Notes under the pieces: generated by a model
The model's database searches: none
What the model saw: only the letters and a program-made list of their open reading frames with translations
What the model was told of the DNA's origin: nothing
Source: Candidatus Enterococcus willemsii
GTDB lineage: Bacteria; Bacillota; Bacilli; Lactobacillales; Enterococcaceae
Direction: 5' to 3'
Assembly: GCF_009933335.1 (NCBI RefSeq)
Contig: NZ_MAEL01000038.1
Location: 1-64,000 of the forward strand
Length of the DNA stretch: 64,000 nucleotides
Position numbers and translations under genes: made by a program
In this document: one piece after another, positions 17,293 through 27,346 of the stretch
Position numbering within the stretch: position 1 is the stretch's first letter
How the letters are laid out: each line of letters starts with the position of its first letter

Positions 17293-18210
17293 ATGAAAAT
17301 TCATATTGAACACAAACCTAAAAAAGAAAAAGCAAACAGACAAAAGAAAGTCAAAACCATCCACTTGGGCACTCACAAAAAGAGTGTCCTTTTCTTGTGG
17401 CTGTTATTGATTGGTAGCTTTAGTTTTGGCCTGTATAAAAACTTTACCGCTATTGATACACACACGATTCATGAGACAACAGTCATTGAACCTGTGCTTG
17501 TGGATACCCATGCGATTGAGAGTTTTACTCTTAATTTCATTCAAGAATATTATTCTTGGGAAAATAACAAAGAAGCCATTGAGCAACGACCTGAACGAAT
17601 CAATCGTTACCTGACTTCGGAATTACAAGAATTGAATGTAGATACAATTCGGACCGATATTCCCACGAGCTCTTCTGTCAGTGATTGTAAAATTTGGCAG
17701 ATACAATCCATTGATGAACAGAATTTTGTAGTAGTTTATACGGTCAAGCAACAAATTAAAGAAGGCGAAGAAACGAAAAATGTGGCTTCTACCTATCGAA
17801 TCACGATTCATCAAGATAAGAATAACAATCTAGTTATTACAAGTAATCCAACCGTCTGGGCAGCACCGAATCCCTCTGAATTTCAACCAGATACACTTGT
17901 AAACGATAATAATATTGATGAACAAACGAAGCTAGAAATTCTCGATTTTTTAGAAACTTTCTTTAAGTTGTATCCCAATGCTACTAAGAATGAATTGGAT
18001 TATTATATGATGGAAGATGTTTTACCAATAATCAGTCAAAACTTTATTTACTCTGAGTTGGTGAATCCAATTATTCAGAAGAAAGAGAAACAGTATCTAG
18101 TAAAAATAGCCGTTCGATATTTAGACAATGAAACAAAGATTGAAAATATTTCCCAATACCAATTAACTTTAGAGAAGAAGGATAACTGGAAAATAATAAT
18201 GAATGAATAA
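17293..18210 (+). CDS. Orf13 TcpC-family conjugal transfer protein
   Basis: 305 residues: a short basic cytoplasmic N-terminus, one membrane helix (about 35-55), then two NTF2-like extracellular domains of the TcpC family. It is a bitopic channel component. It is the last gene of the transfer operon, starting 16 bp after orf14 with GAGGAC as ribosome binding site. Confidence 0.9.
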   Translation: MKIHIEHKPKKEKANRQKKVKTIHLGTHKKSVLFLWLLLIGSFSFGLYKNFTAIDTHTIHETTVIEPVLVDTHAIESFTLNFIQEYYSWENNKEAIEQRPERINRYLTSELQELNVDTIRTDIPTSSSVSDCKIWQIQSIDEQNFVVVYTVKQQIKEGEETKNVASTYRITIHQDKNNNLVITSNPTVWAAPNPSEFQPDTLVNDNNIDEQTKLEILDFLETFFKLYPNATKNELDYYMMEDVLPIISQNFIYSELVNPIIQKKEKQYLVKIAVRYLDNETKIENISQYQLTLEKKDNWKIIMNE

Positions 18211-18748
18211 AGAATATTAAGATGAAAACAATACTTGAATATTTAGTATAAGCAAAAAAAATTGTATGTCACTATAGCAAACTTATAATGATTTAGCATA
18301 AATAATCCAAAATATAGCGTGAAATCAACCTTCTATGAGAAGTATAAGCAAATTCACCTTTATTCTAACTTATAACTATTTTCATTACATTACTTAAAAA
18401 GGTCTCTCCAATTTTTTCCAAATAAACAGTATAACTTTTAATGATATTTTCCAAGTCAAACTTAATATTAACAATTCAAAACTATTGGAACCACTGCAAA
18501 ATATTTTGTTAAGCAGTATATATTTCAAAAATTATACGTAATATATTTGTAGAAAGGTTGTGGACAGTTGTCCTATTGACCTGAAAAGTAATATAATAGC
18601 TGGATGAATAAAGAATCCCTTATGAACTTGTAAATCGTTATTAAATCGCTGAATTTTGATAGCCATTCTGAAGAGTTATCTTCAACTACTACACTAACTT
18701 CCATTAATTTCTCATTAATTTCCCTTTCGTTCAAAAAATATGGTTGGC
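18211..18748. other. AT-rich spacer between orf13 and the tet(S) leader
   Basis: No gene with supporting signals. On the minus strand an open frame of about 55 codons (roughly 18579-18745) reads ...FLNEREINEKLMEV... and ends FSGQ, but it has no start or ribosome binding site. It could be a relic at the junction where the tet(S) segment was recombined in. Confidence 0.5.
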
Positions 18749-18777
18749 TTTACAAGCATTCTATCATATGATAGAAT
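18749..18777 (+). promoter_or_regulatory. tet(S) promoter with 20-bp palindrome
   Basis: TTTACA (18749-18754), a 17-bp spacer and TAGAAT (18772-18777) form a promoter. A perfect 20-bp palindrome (18758-18777) spans the spacer and the -10. This may be an operator or may be chance; no dedicated repressor gene is adjacent. Confidence 0.6.
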
Positions 18778-18807
18778 TAAGATAACATTCAAAAGGAGAT
18801 AATAAAA

Positions 18808-18831
18808 ATGCGGCAAGGTATTCTTAAATAA
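18808..18831 (+). CDS. tet(S) leader peptide MRQGILK
   Basis: A seven-codon frame behind AAAAGGAG at 18791-18798. It is part of the tet(M)-type leader. Its codons overlap the left arm of a long-range repeat (GTATTCTTAAA near 18818 with TTTAAGAATAC near 18905), so ribosome position on it can change leader folding. The tet(M) attenuation model provides the interpretation. Confidence 0.5.
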   Translation: MRQGILK

Positions 18832-18980
18832 ACTGTCAATTAGATAGCGGGAATAATTAATTAAGCATCCTTATTTAAAATAAGGACTGGTTTTTTGTGC
18901 CCAGTTTAAGAATACTTTTATCATTTTATCATAAAGCATCTGTGGCTATCAGTGTGTAGTATACAGCTATTTTTGTATTA

Positions 18981-19019
18981 AAATCCCAGTGATAAGAGTA
19001 TTTATCACTGGGATTTTTT
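18981..19019 (+). terminator. Attenuator terminator before tet(S)
   Basis: AAATCCCAGTGATAA pairs perfectly with TTATCACTGGGATTT and is followed by T. The same hairpin precedes tet(M) in Tn916, where tetracycline-slowed translation of the leader allows read-through. Here it should control tet(S) in the same way. Confidence 0.8.
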
Positions 19020-19053
19020 CTGCTTTTTGAGCTTTTGAATGGAGGAAATAAAA

Positions 19054-20979
19054 TTGAAAATTATTAATATCGGTATCTTAGCACATGTTGATGCAGGAAA
19101 AACTACTTTGACAGAAAGCTTACTATACAGTAGCGGAGCAATTAAAGAGTTAGGAAGTGTAGATAGCGGTACAACGAAAACGGATACTATGTTTTTGGAA
19201 CGCCAGAGAGGTATTACTATTCAGACCGCAATAACATCTTTTCAACGGGAAAATGTTAAAGTAAATATTGTAGATACTCCTGGACACATGGATTTTTTGG
19301 CAGATGTATACCGTTCATTATCTGTTTTGGATGGAGCTATTTTGCTAATCTCTGCAAAAGATGGAGTACAGTCACAAACTCGTATACTATTCCATGCACT
19401 TAGAAAGATGAACATACCTATAATATTTTTTATTAACAAAATTGATCAAAATGGAATAAATTTGCCAGATGTTTATCAAGATATTAAGGACAAACTTTCT
19501 GACGACATCATAATTAAGCAGACTGTGAATCTAAATTTGAAACCTTATGTAATAGATTATACTGAACCAGAACAATGGGAGACAGTAATTGTGGGAAATG
19601 ATTATTTATTAGAAAAATATACCATTGGGAAAACATTGAATATTGCAGAACTTGAAAAGGAGGAAAACGAAAGAATTCAAAGTTGCTCCTTATATCCTGT
19701 TTATCACGGAAGTGCAAAGAATAATATTGGAATTAAACAACTTATAGAGGTAATTACTAGCAAATTATTTTCACCCACACAACTCAATTCAGATAAACTT
19801 TGTGGAAATGTTTTTAAAGTAGAATATTCAGATGATGGTCAACGGCTTGTCTATGTACGTCTTTATAGTGGAACGCTACATTTGCGAGACTCAGTCAATA
19901 TATCAGAAAAGGAAAAAATAAAAGTTACAGAAATGTATACTTCAATAAATGGAGAATTACGCCAGATAGATAAGGCAGAGCCTGGTGAGATTATTATTTT
20001 AAAAAATGAGCTTTTAAAACTAAATAACGTACTTGGAGATAAAAAAAGATTACCACATAGAGAAATTCTTGAGAATCCTCTTCCTATGTTACAAACAACA
20101 ATTGAACCATGTAAATCAGTACAAAGAGAAAAGTTACTAGATGCACTTTTTGAAATATCCGATAGTGATCCCCTTCTACAATATTATGTAGATACAGTAA
20201 CTCACGAAATTGTGCTATCTTTTTTAGGTGAGGTCCAAATGGAGGTAACTTGTACTCTGATTCAAGAAAAATATCATATTGAGATAGAAACAAGAAAACC
20301 AACTGTCATTTATATGGAAAGACCATTAAAAAAATCTGAATTTACCATTGATATCGAAGTACCTCCAAATCCTTTCTGGGCTTCTATTGGTTTATCTGTA
20401 ACACCACTTCCTTTGGGTAGTGGCATTCAGTATGAGAGCCTGGTTTCTCTAGGTTATTTAAATCAATCATTTCAAAATGCAGTTATGGAAGGTATACGCT
20501 ATGGGTGTGAACAAGGATTGTACGGTTGGAAATTAACAGACTGTAAGATCTGTTTTAAGTATGGTCTATATTACAGCCCTGTCAGTACGCCAGCAGATTT
20601 CCGAATGCTTGCGCCTATTGTACTAGAGCAGGCTTTTAGAAAGAGTGGTACAGAGTTATTAGAGCCATATCTTAGCTTCGAAATTTATGTACCACAAGAA
20701 TATCTTTCGAGAGCATATAATGATGCTTCCAAATATTGTGCAAATATTTTAAATACTAAGTTAAAAGGTAACGAGGTCATTCTCATTGGTGAAATTCCAG
20801 CCCGTTGTATTCAAGAGTATCGAAACAGTTTAACTTTCTTTACAAATGGACGCAGTGTCTGTTTAACAGAGTTAAAAGGTTATCAGGTTACTAACATTAA
20901 GTCTGCTTTCCAACCACGTCGTCCAAATAATAGAATAGACAAAGTAAGGCATATGTTTAATAAAATCAACTTACATTGA
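19054..20979 (+). CDS. tet(S): Tet(S) tetracycline-resistance ribosomal protection protein
   Basis: 641 residues, an EF-G-like GTPase that removes tetracycline from the ribosome. G1 [10 protein letters not shown]3 DTPGHMDF and G4 NKID are intact. The sequence differs throughout from Tet(M) (for example [25 protein letters not shown] at the start and KINLH at the end), and the length of 641 fits Tet(S) rather than the 639 of Tet(M). The start is TTG 19054, behind GGAGG. It occupies the place of tet(M) in Tn916. Confidence 0.93.
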   Translation: MKIINIGILAHVDAGKTTLTESLLYSSGAIKELGSVDSGTTKTDTMFLERQRGITIQTAITSFQRENVKVNIVDTPGHMDFLADVYRSLSVLDGAILLISAKDGVQSQTRILFHALRKMNIPIIFFINKIDQNGINLPDVYQDIKDKLSDDIIIKQTVNLNLKPYVIDYTEPEQWETVIVGNDYLLEKYTIGKTLNIAELEKEENERIQSCSLYPVYHGSAKNNIGIKQLIEVITSKLFSPTQLNSDKLCGNVFKVEYSDDGQRLVYVRLYSGTLHLRDSVNISEKEKIKVTEMYTSINGELRQIDKAEPGEIIILKNELLKLNNVLGDKKRLPHREILENPLPMLQTTIEPCKSVQREKLLDALFEISDSDPLLQYYVDTVTHEIVLSFLGEVQMEVTCTLIQEKYHIEIETRKPTVIYMERPLKKSEFTIDIEVPPNPFWASIGLSVTPLPLGSGIQYESLVSLGYLNQSFQNAVMEGIRYGCEQGLYGWKLTDCKICFKYGLYYSPVSTPADFRMLAPIVLEQAFRKSGTELLEPYLSFEIYVPQEYLSRAYNDASKYCANILNTKLKGNEVILIGEIPARCIQEYRNSLTFFTNGRSVCLTELKGYQVTNIKSAFQPRRPNNRIDKVRHMFNKINLH

Positions 20980-21045
20980 TAGTGAACTAAAGAGAAATTT
21001 TTAAAATGAATATTGAGTTGTTAATTAGAACAGGAGGATATAGAT

Positions 21046-21234
21046 ATTGTAAATACTAGGTGGATACTGTGCCCTATATGTGGCAATAAGACCCGTTTAA
21101 AAATGAGGGAAGATACTGAATTAAAAAATTTCCCTCTATTTTGTCCTAAATGCAGACAAGAAATTTTAATTGAAATAACGAAGTTTAGAATAACTGTAAT
21201 TACAGAGCCAGACGCAAAGACGCAGAGCCGATAA
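21046..21234 (+). CDS. Cysteine-rich KTR-domain protein
   Basis: About 62 residues: NTRWILCPICGNKTR, then a second CPKC pair, ending DAKTQSR. Two CxxC pairs suggest a zinc knuckle. This small protein accompanies tet(M)-type genes in Tn916 relatives; its function is unknown. There is no ATG, GTG or TTG in frame: the strong CAGGAGG (21031-21037) points to ATT at 21046, a rare start codon. Confidence 0.65.
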   Translation: MVNTRWILCPICGNKTRLKMREDTELKNFPLFCPKCRQEILIEITKFRITVITEPDAKTQSR

Positions 21235-21269
21235 TTCGAGATATCAAAATCTCATTTTATCGGCTTTTT
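21226..21269 (+). terminator. Terminator after tet(S)-KTR unit
   Basis: AGCCGATAA pairs with TTATCGGCT, with an inner GAGAT/ATCTC stem, followed by TTTTC. It overlaps the last codons of the KTR gene. Confidence 0.75.
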
Positions 21270-21748
21270 CTTTTCTATGCATACCATTGAGCTTAGTTCT
21301 TGATATCCTTTATAAGAAAATAAGTGTACTGATTTTTTTTGCAGTAGCTGTATTACAGTAGACATCCCTCAAGCATAAAAAGTATACAATTAAAATTCAA
21401 TACTTGATTATTGATGAAGTACAGAGTTACTCGTCATTTCAAAACTAGTATATCAGTCAAGTTTTTCCTAAGGAACAAAAACGAACTTCGCTATGGGAAT
21501 CAAAAATTTTTAGTCGGATGAAGTGATATGCAATAAATCCAGAAAATTTTCCCAACAACAAAAAAATGAACTGTACTTTGCAGCGATAAGAGTAACCAAA
21601 GAACTATTTATCATTCGCTCTAGTTCCTAAGTGTAACAAAGATAAATTCATTTTCTATTTATGATTAACAAAAATCAGAAAAAATTCATTACATCTTTGT
21701 AATCAATCTTTCCTGATAGTATTAATTAATCCATTGTGTATTATTGAA
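21270..21748. other. Gene-poor stretch with a possible helicase relic
   Basis: No intact gene. On the plus strand near 21372-21448 a short frame reads IQYLIIDEVQSYSSFQ and stops. This is like motif II of HelD/UvrD-type helicases (IDEVQDYS). It could be a scrap of an older cargo gene left when the tet segment was exchanged. The evidence is one motif only. Confidence 0.3.
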
Positions 21749-22108
21749 CTAGTTAAATTTACATTTTTCTCCGTAAATTGCTTGAATCACTTTCCCAATC
21801 GTCACTAATTCATCTTCATCCAGACAATCCAACTGTGCTTCTACTTGAAGACGTTTGGAGCTTTTATGACTGTTTTCTTCCCCTAAAATAAATCCATCCA
21901 AAGAAATATTTAGCAAAGTCACTAAATCATATACAACATGAAAACTTGGCTGTTGTCCTTTATTTTCAATGTTCGTCAAATAGCGTGGCGCAATCTGGAT
22001 CATTGATCCTACCTGCTCACGAGTCAATCCTTTACTAAGACGGGCTTCTTTAATCGCAAGACCCAATGGTTTGAAATCAAAAGTTCTATGTTTTTTTCTG
22101 TCCATCAT
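21749..22108 (-). CDS. Orf9 XRE-family regulator
   Basis: 119 residues with an N-terminal HTH (about 15-70: GLTREQVGSMIQIAPRYLTNIENKGQQPS) and a helical C-terminus. It matches Orf9 of Tn916: the only leftward gene between tet and orf7, thought to repress the orf7 promoter and so hold down excision and transfer. Its start region faces the orf7 leader. Confidence 0.85.
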   Translation of the reverse strand: MMDRKKHRTFDFKPLGLAIKEARLSKGLTREQVGSMIQIAPRYLTNIENKGQQPSFHVVYDLVTLLNISLDGFILGEENSHKSSKRLQVEAQLDCLDEDELVTIGKVIQAIYGEKCKFN

Positions 22109-22279
22109 ATATCACCTATCGGCATTATACTGTTCCTATCTAAATGTAAACAGGCCTTATATAAAGCAGTATATAGCTTAAATAAATCCTATTTTTTTCA
22201 AATTGCTAAAAGAAAAAAAAAATCAGTCTTTTAGCGATTTCTTTCCTATGCACAAAAATATATCTGAGTACACTAAACG

Positions 22280-22304
22280 ACGATTTCTGAATCGTCATTT
22301 TTTT
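22280..22304 (+). terminator. First terminator in the orf7 leader
   Basis: GACGATT pairs with AATCGTC around a 3-nt loop, followed by ATTTTTTT. It sits about 40 bp before a leader reading frame, so it may attenuate transcription toward orf7. Confidence 0.65.
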
Positions 22305-22345
22305 ATGTGTAAAGCTAAAGACGATGTTTTTGGGAGAATAAACCA

Positions 22346-22435
22346 TGACTCATGACAGCATCCATTGGATTTATTTACTAAATTTATCAAAAAAATTTTT
22401 TCTATTTCAAAGAATCCTTTCGGATTAAAATGTAG
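22346..22435 (+). CDS. 29-residue leader peptide before orf7
   Basis: ATG 22346 follows GGGAG (22333-22337). The peptide begins MTHDSIHWIY and ends RIKM. A small hairpin (AATCC/GGATT, 22413-22426) lies within it, and a strong terminator lies about 45 bp downstream. This arrangement suggests translation-coupled attenuation. No homology is claimed. Confidence 0.4.
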
Positions 22436-22478
22436 TTTCCTGGTTCTATTAAAAGGGAACTATTTGTGTGAATTACTT

Positions 22479-22507
22479 TGTCCATATCGTCGGATATGGA
22501 CTTTTTT
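22479..22507 (+). terminator. Second terminator in the orf7 leader
   Basis: GTCCATAT pairs perfectly with ATATGGAC around a 6-nt loop and is followed by TTTTTT. Read-through of this stop would be needed to reach orf7 and orf8. Confidence 0.75.
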
Positions 22508-22635
22508 GTGTTTTTCTAAAAGTTTTTTTCAAAAATTCCGTCATTTCCTCTCTTTACGTCGGGTTATATTACGAAAGGAGATAAATGTTCATTGGAATCA
22601 TCTTCTTTCTCAACGGGAAAGGAGATGTGAATGAC

Positions 22636-23058
22636 ATGAGTTCTTCCCTGTTCCAAGCTGCCATTGAAATGCAATTTGACTATATTTGTAAACGATCCAT
22701 TGATGACGAACGTAAGGATTATTTAAAGTCTCTCAGTCGGATATCAAAAAAAGAAGTCGCTTTTTCAGAACTAGATGATTATGTAGTGGAACAGTTTGCT
22801 AGTATTGACCAGTATCCATCCGATTTCAGTTACTTTGAATTGGAGGGTGCAGAAATTGCTGTTAAAAGTATGTCTCTAGGAGAAGCATTAGAGCGTTTGC
22901 CAAAGAAAAAAAGAAACATTATCTTGTTTTATTACTTTATTGAAATGAATGACGCAGAAATTGCAAATTTGATGGGATTGAGTCGCTCAACGGTAAATGA
23001 GCATCGACACAAAGCGTTACATTTGATTCGAAAATTCATGAAGGAGGATGCGCAATGA
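22636..23058 (+). CDS. Orf7 sigma-70-like regulator
   Basis: 140 residues. The C-terminal region-4-like HTH (RLPKKKRNIILFYYFIEM then NDAEIANLMGLSRSTVNEH) binds DNA. It corresponds to Orf7 of Tn916, which drives expression through int/xis into the transfer genes of the circular form. ATG 22636 matches the conserved start (MSSSLFQAAIE); an in-frame ATG at 22585 with AAAGGAG would add 17 residues. It overlaps orf8 by 4 nt. Confidence 0.88.
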   Translation: MSSSLFQAAIEMQFDYICKRSIDDERKDYLKSLSRISKKEVAFSELDDYVVEQFASIDQYPSDFSYFELEGAEIAVKSMSLGEALERLPKKKRNIILFYYFIEMNDAEIANLMGLSRSTVNEHRHKALHLIRKFMKEDAQ

Positions 23059-23282
23059 AGACAACCTATTCCAGAGTCCCCTTTGACGTGATTGTACAGG
23101 CAATTGATGGTGATGTGGTGGCAATTAATCAAATCAAAGAACATTTTCGTCCGTATATGATGCAACGCTCTCTCCGGTTTCTGAAAGATGAAGTAGGGCA
23201 AAAACATCTGGTGGTAGATGAAGTATTATCTGCTCGTCTTGAAACACGTTTGCTTACAAAAATCTTAGCATTTAAGATTTGA
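23055..23282 (+). CDS. Orf8 helix-turn-helix protein
   Basis: 75 residues, HTH_16-like, with the pattern FDVIVQAIDGDVVAINQIKEHF typical of Orf8 in Tn916. It starts by ATGA overlap with orf7 and is probably a co-regulator working with it. Confidence 0.82.
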   Translation: MKTTYSRVPFDVIVQAIDGDVVAINQIKEHFRPYMMQRSLRFLKDEVGQKHLVVDEVLSARLETRLLTKILAFKI

Positions 23283-23687
23283 TAGCTTCATCCTTCGTGG
23301 AGGTGTGGTCAACCTCTCACACTTCCTCGATTGTTTATTATTCCATGAAAGTTTACTGGTTTAAGCAAATTTTCATGGGCTAGTAAGCCACTTGCTCCTT
23401 GACAACTAAATAGCATAATTAGATACGTTCAGTTTTAGAAGAAGCGGTGTAAGAAAGTGCGCGATGATTTTCATTTGAAAGGAGCGATACACACTTTGGT
23501 TACAGCTTTCATTTTGGGAAAATGGAAGTGCGAGGATCTCTAAGCTGGATAATGATACACCTACCTTGAACGCCTCACCGCATTAGGTAGCTCTCCGCGT
23601 ATGAGAAGAGATGAAACTTCTGTGGGTCTTCCCAGACCGTCTAATTATGAGTACTACCGATTGTTACAAGGATTTATACACCTGTTA
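23283..23687. other. Leader-like non-coding stretch before the HTH/xis pair
   Basis: About 405 bp without a convincing gene. Good ribosome binding site motifs are present (GAAAGGAGC at 23477-23485) ahead of a 15-codon frame (TTG 23496 to TAA 23541-23543, VTAFILGKW...). The run from 23400 to 23640 is rich in small dyads and could be a structured leader. I see nothing more definite. Confidence 0.4.
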
Positions 23688-23903
23688 CTAAGACCAGATA
23701 CTGATTTCTGCCTTTGAATTGTTAGATGCAAAATCTGTTAGTTTAATGGCATCGCCCAGATTCATTTTTTCAATGGATCGCTCGCCGCTTTTCCATTTTT
23801 TGATGGAACTTAAACTGATACCTGTGTGGTCAGAAAGTTCTTTTGCTGGTTTTTCTTTCAAAATTTTACGAATTAAATGAATGTCTGCGATACCTTGTTT
23901 CAT
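23688..23903 (-). CDS. Small HTH regulator divergent from xis
   Basis: 71 residues; a single HTH (AKELSDHTGISLSSIKKWKSGERS) fills most of the protein. AAGGAGG is well placed before the ATG. It is transcribed away from xis, sharing a 162-bp divergent region, so it may repress xis-int. Its family is XRE-like; its exact role is unknown. Confidence 0.75.
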   Translation of the reverse strand: MKQGIADIHLIRKILKEKPAKELSDHTGISLSSIKKWKSGERSIEKMNLGDAIKLTDFASNNSKAEISIWS

Positions 23904-24065
23904 AAGGGATTAGCCTCCTTTTCATAGAAAATTTTACCATGCCACTGTAGTGGTTTTCAAGCTTATTTCAAGGGTACTATAGTGGTCTGGCGGAATTTTT
24001 GATAGGAGAGAGCCAAAAATACAAAAATAGATAGGTTTTTAAACTTTCTTAAACGAGGTGATGAA

Positions 24066-24341
24066 ATGAAAATTGAAATTTCATTAGAAGACAATAGTGA
24101 AATAATCGAAGTTTTAACCGAACAGATACTGCAGCGAATTGAAGAACAATCAACAAAATTTTCTTCTGTCAATGACTTACCACCCTATCCGAATCGTAAG
24201 CAAGTCAAAAAAAGATTACGTATTGGAGATGACCGATTAAATCAGTGGATTGCCTCAGGATTAAAAGTCATCCCTTTTGGAAAAGAAGCTCGTTTTGATC
24301 GCGATGATATCAAAGATTTCTTACACCACTTAAAAGTTTAA
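24066..24341 (+). CDS. xis: Excisionase-like protein (Xis)
   Basis: 91 residues. The C-terminal winged-helix/MerR-like part (PNRKQVKKRLRIGDDRLNQWIASGLKVIPFGKEARFDRDDIKDFL) is typical of DNA-bending excisionases. It is placed 99 bp before int. It would steer Int toward excision. It is longer at the N-terminus than the 67-residue Tn916 Xis, in line with the different integrase. Confidence 0.75.
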   Translation: MKIEISLEDNSEIIEVLTEQILQRIEEQSTKFSSVNDLPPYPNRKQVKKRLRIGDDRLNQWIASGLKVIPFGKEARFDRDDIKDFLHHLKV

Positions 24342-24440
24342 GTTTGACGATTTACGCCAATCCGCCTATGATACCAGTATGGAAGGAGGAAAAACGATTT
24401 CCCTTTGATATACTGGCGAATCATTCAAAGGAGAACTCCC

Positions 24441-25673
24441 ATGATTAAAAAATATACAAAAAAGAATGGGTCTACTGCTTATCTGGTTAAAGTCTATTTA
24501 GGCGTTGATCCGCTTACTGGAAAGAAGAAAACAACAACCAAGCGAGGGTTCAAAACCCAAAAAGCAGCCAAACAAGAAGTAGCACGTTTACAGTTACTCG
24601 CACAAGAATATGATCTTGTCATCGAGTCTAACCGATTGTTTTCGGATATCGCTTTAGAGTGGTTTGAACAATATAAAAATACGGTCAAAGAAAGTACCTA
24701 TGTTGTTCAAAGAGTCGCATTAAACAAACATATTCTTCCACTATTTGGTGAACGGAGAATTTCTAAAATCTCCATTCCGTATTGTCAGAAACAAGTCAAT
24801 CATTGGTATTCCTATTACAAAAAGTATTCTAATCTGATTGGTATGACAAACTCCATTTTTCAATACGCCAAAAGCTTACGACTGATTCGTAGAAATCCAA
24901 TGGAAGGCGTTATTCGACCAAAGAGACAAAAACAAATTGATGAAGAAAAATATACGGCTCCCTTCTATACGAAAGCAGAAGTTCTATACTTCTTGCAAAT
25001 TGCTAAAAAATATCCTGATCCATTGTACCCAATGTTTCATATTTTAACTTTTACAGGCTTACGTAAAGGTGAATTACTAGCTTTACGATGGAAAGACATT
25101 GATTTCAAACGAGGAACCCTTTCTGTTAAGCAAACATTAACGACTGTTGAAGATTGGAAATTAGCTTTCCAAACCCCGAAAACAGAAAAAAGTTTGCGAA
25201 CTATTTCGATTGATAATCAAACTTTATCAATCTTTCGACAATGTATTCTTAAACAAAAAGCCTTTTTTTTAAAAACAGGTAGAAAACCTGTGGAAAATGG
25301 CGCACAACTTCTTTTCACGACAGAAGAAAATAAACCGCATTACCTAGATTTCTTAAATCATAATTTAACTAAAATACTGAAAGAAAATAAGTTAAAGCAT
25401 ATGACTGTTCATGGTTTTCGTCATACGCATTGTAGTTTATTGTTTGAATCAGGAGCTTCTATCAAAGAAGTACAAGTTCGTTTGGGTCATACGGATGTTC
25501 GAACTACCATGGATATTTACGCCCATGTGAGTGAACAGAAAAAAGAAGAAACGGCAGATCGTTTTGCTGATTACATGAATAAGTTGCACGAGGAAGAAGA
25601 TGGGATGGTCAAAAGGATGGTCAAAACGAAAAAAGAGCAGACTCCACCTATAATGAAGTCTGCTAAAAGCTGA
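24441..25673 (+). CDS. int: Tyrosine integrase of the ICE
   Basis: 410 residues. Arm-type DNA-binding N-terminus (YLVKVYLGVDPLTGKKK), core-binding SAM-like domain (about 60-160), catalytic domain with TGLRKGELLALRW (Arg), HGFRHTHCS (HxxR), LGHTDVRTTMDIYAH (His and the nucleophile Tyr). ATG 24441 follows AAAGGAG; the longer frame from 24405 lacks a signal. A 26-codon frame (24368-24448) overlaps the start. Int ends 16 bp from the rpmE2 stop, which marks the attachment site. Confidence 0.92.
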   Translation: MIKKYTKKNGSTAYLVKVYLGVDPLTGKKKTTTKRGFKTQKAAKQEVARLQLLAQEYDLVIESNRLFSDIALEWFEQYKNTVKESTYVVQRVALNKHILPLFGERRISKISIPYCQKQVNHWYSYYKKYSNLIGMTNSIFQYAKSLRLIRRNPMEGVIRPKRQKQIDEEKYTAPFYTKAEVLYFLQIAKKYPDPLYPMFHILTFTGLRKGELLALRWKDIDFKRGTLSVKQTLTTVEDWKLAFQTPKTEKSLRTISIDNQTLSIFRQCILKQKAFFLKTGRKPVENGAQLLFTTEENKPHYLDFLNHNLTKILKENKLKHMTVHGFRHTHCSLLFESGASIKEVQVRLGHTDVRTTMDIYAHVSEQKKEETADRFADYMNKLHEEEDGMVKRMVKTKKEQTPPIMKSAKS

Positions 25674-25700
25674 TAAATCAGCGTTTTTCTTATTCCGCAG
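25674..25700. other. Putative right attachment junction (att) at rpmE2 3' end
   Basis: The int stop and the rpmE2 stop are 16 bp apart. Integration at or inside the 3' end of a conserved gene is the usual mode for such integrases. The other end of the element is outside the window, so the direct repeat cannot be measured here. Confidence 0.5.
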
Positions 25701-25953
25701 CGTTTGCGTCTTTGAGACCGTATTTTTTGTTGAAACGGTCCACGCGGCCATCTGCTTGAGTGAATTTTTGACGACCAGTGTAGAATGGGTGTGAATCTGA
25801 AGAAGTTTCAACACGGATTACTGGGTAAGTGTTTCCGTCTTCCCACTCGATTGTTTCTTGTGTAGTTTTAGTTGAACCTGACAAGAATTTGAAACCAGTT
25901 GATGAATCTAAAAATACTACTGGATGATAATCTGGATGGATGTTTTCTTTCAT
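25690..25953 (-). CDS. rpmE2: 50S ribosomal protein L31 type B
   Basis: 87 residues, type B (no zinc CxxC), with [26 protein letters not shown] typical of L31B. The ATG at 25953 has AAAGGAG upstream; the longer frame is spurious. The last residues (DANAAE) lie at the ICE junction and could be element-derived. Confidence 0.95.
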   Translation of the reverse strand: MKENIHPDYHPVVFLDSSTGFKFLSGSTKTTQETIEWEDGNTYPVIRVETSSDSHPFYTGRQKFTQADGRVDRFNKKYGLKDANAAE

Positions 25954-26047
25954 TGCGCTTTCTCTCCTTTGCCCTGAACCATTTGCTGAGTCAGAGTTGA
26001 TTTTTTTACAACAGTACCATATTAACATGATTCAATATGATATGCAA

Positions 26048-27343
<1,296 letters not shown>

Positions 27344-27346
27344 AAA

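Noticed and set aside
19039-19053. ATG at 19039 as tet(S) start
   Set aside because: It overlaps the GGAGG that serves TTG 19054, and the 641-residue product from TTG fits Tet(S).
22365-22634. 89-codon frame upstream of orf7
   Set aside because: It runs through a terminator hairpin and has no ribosome binding site; the leader peptide in the other frame is better supported.
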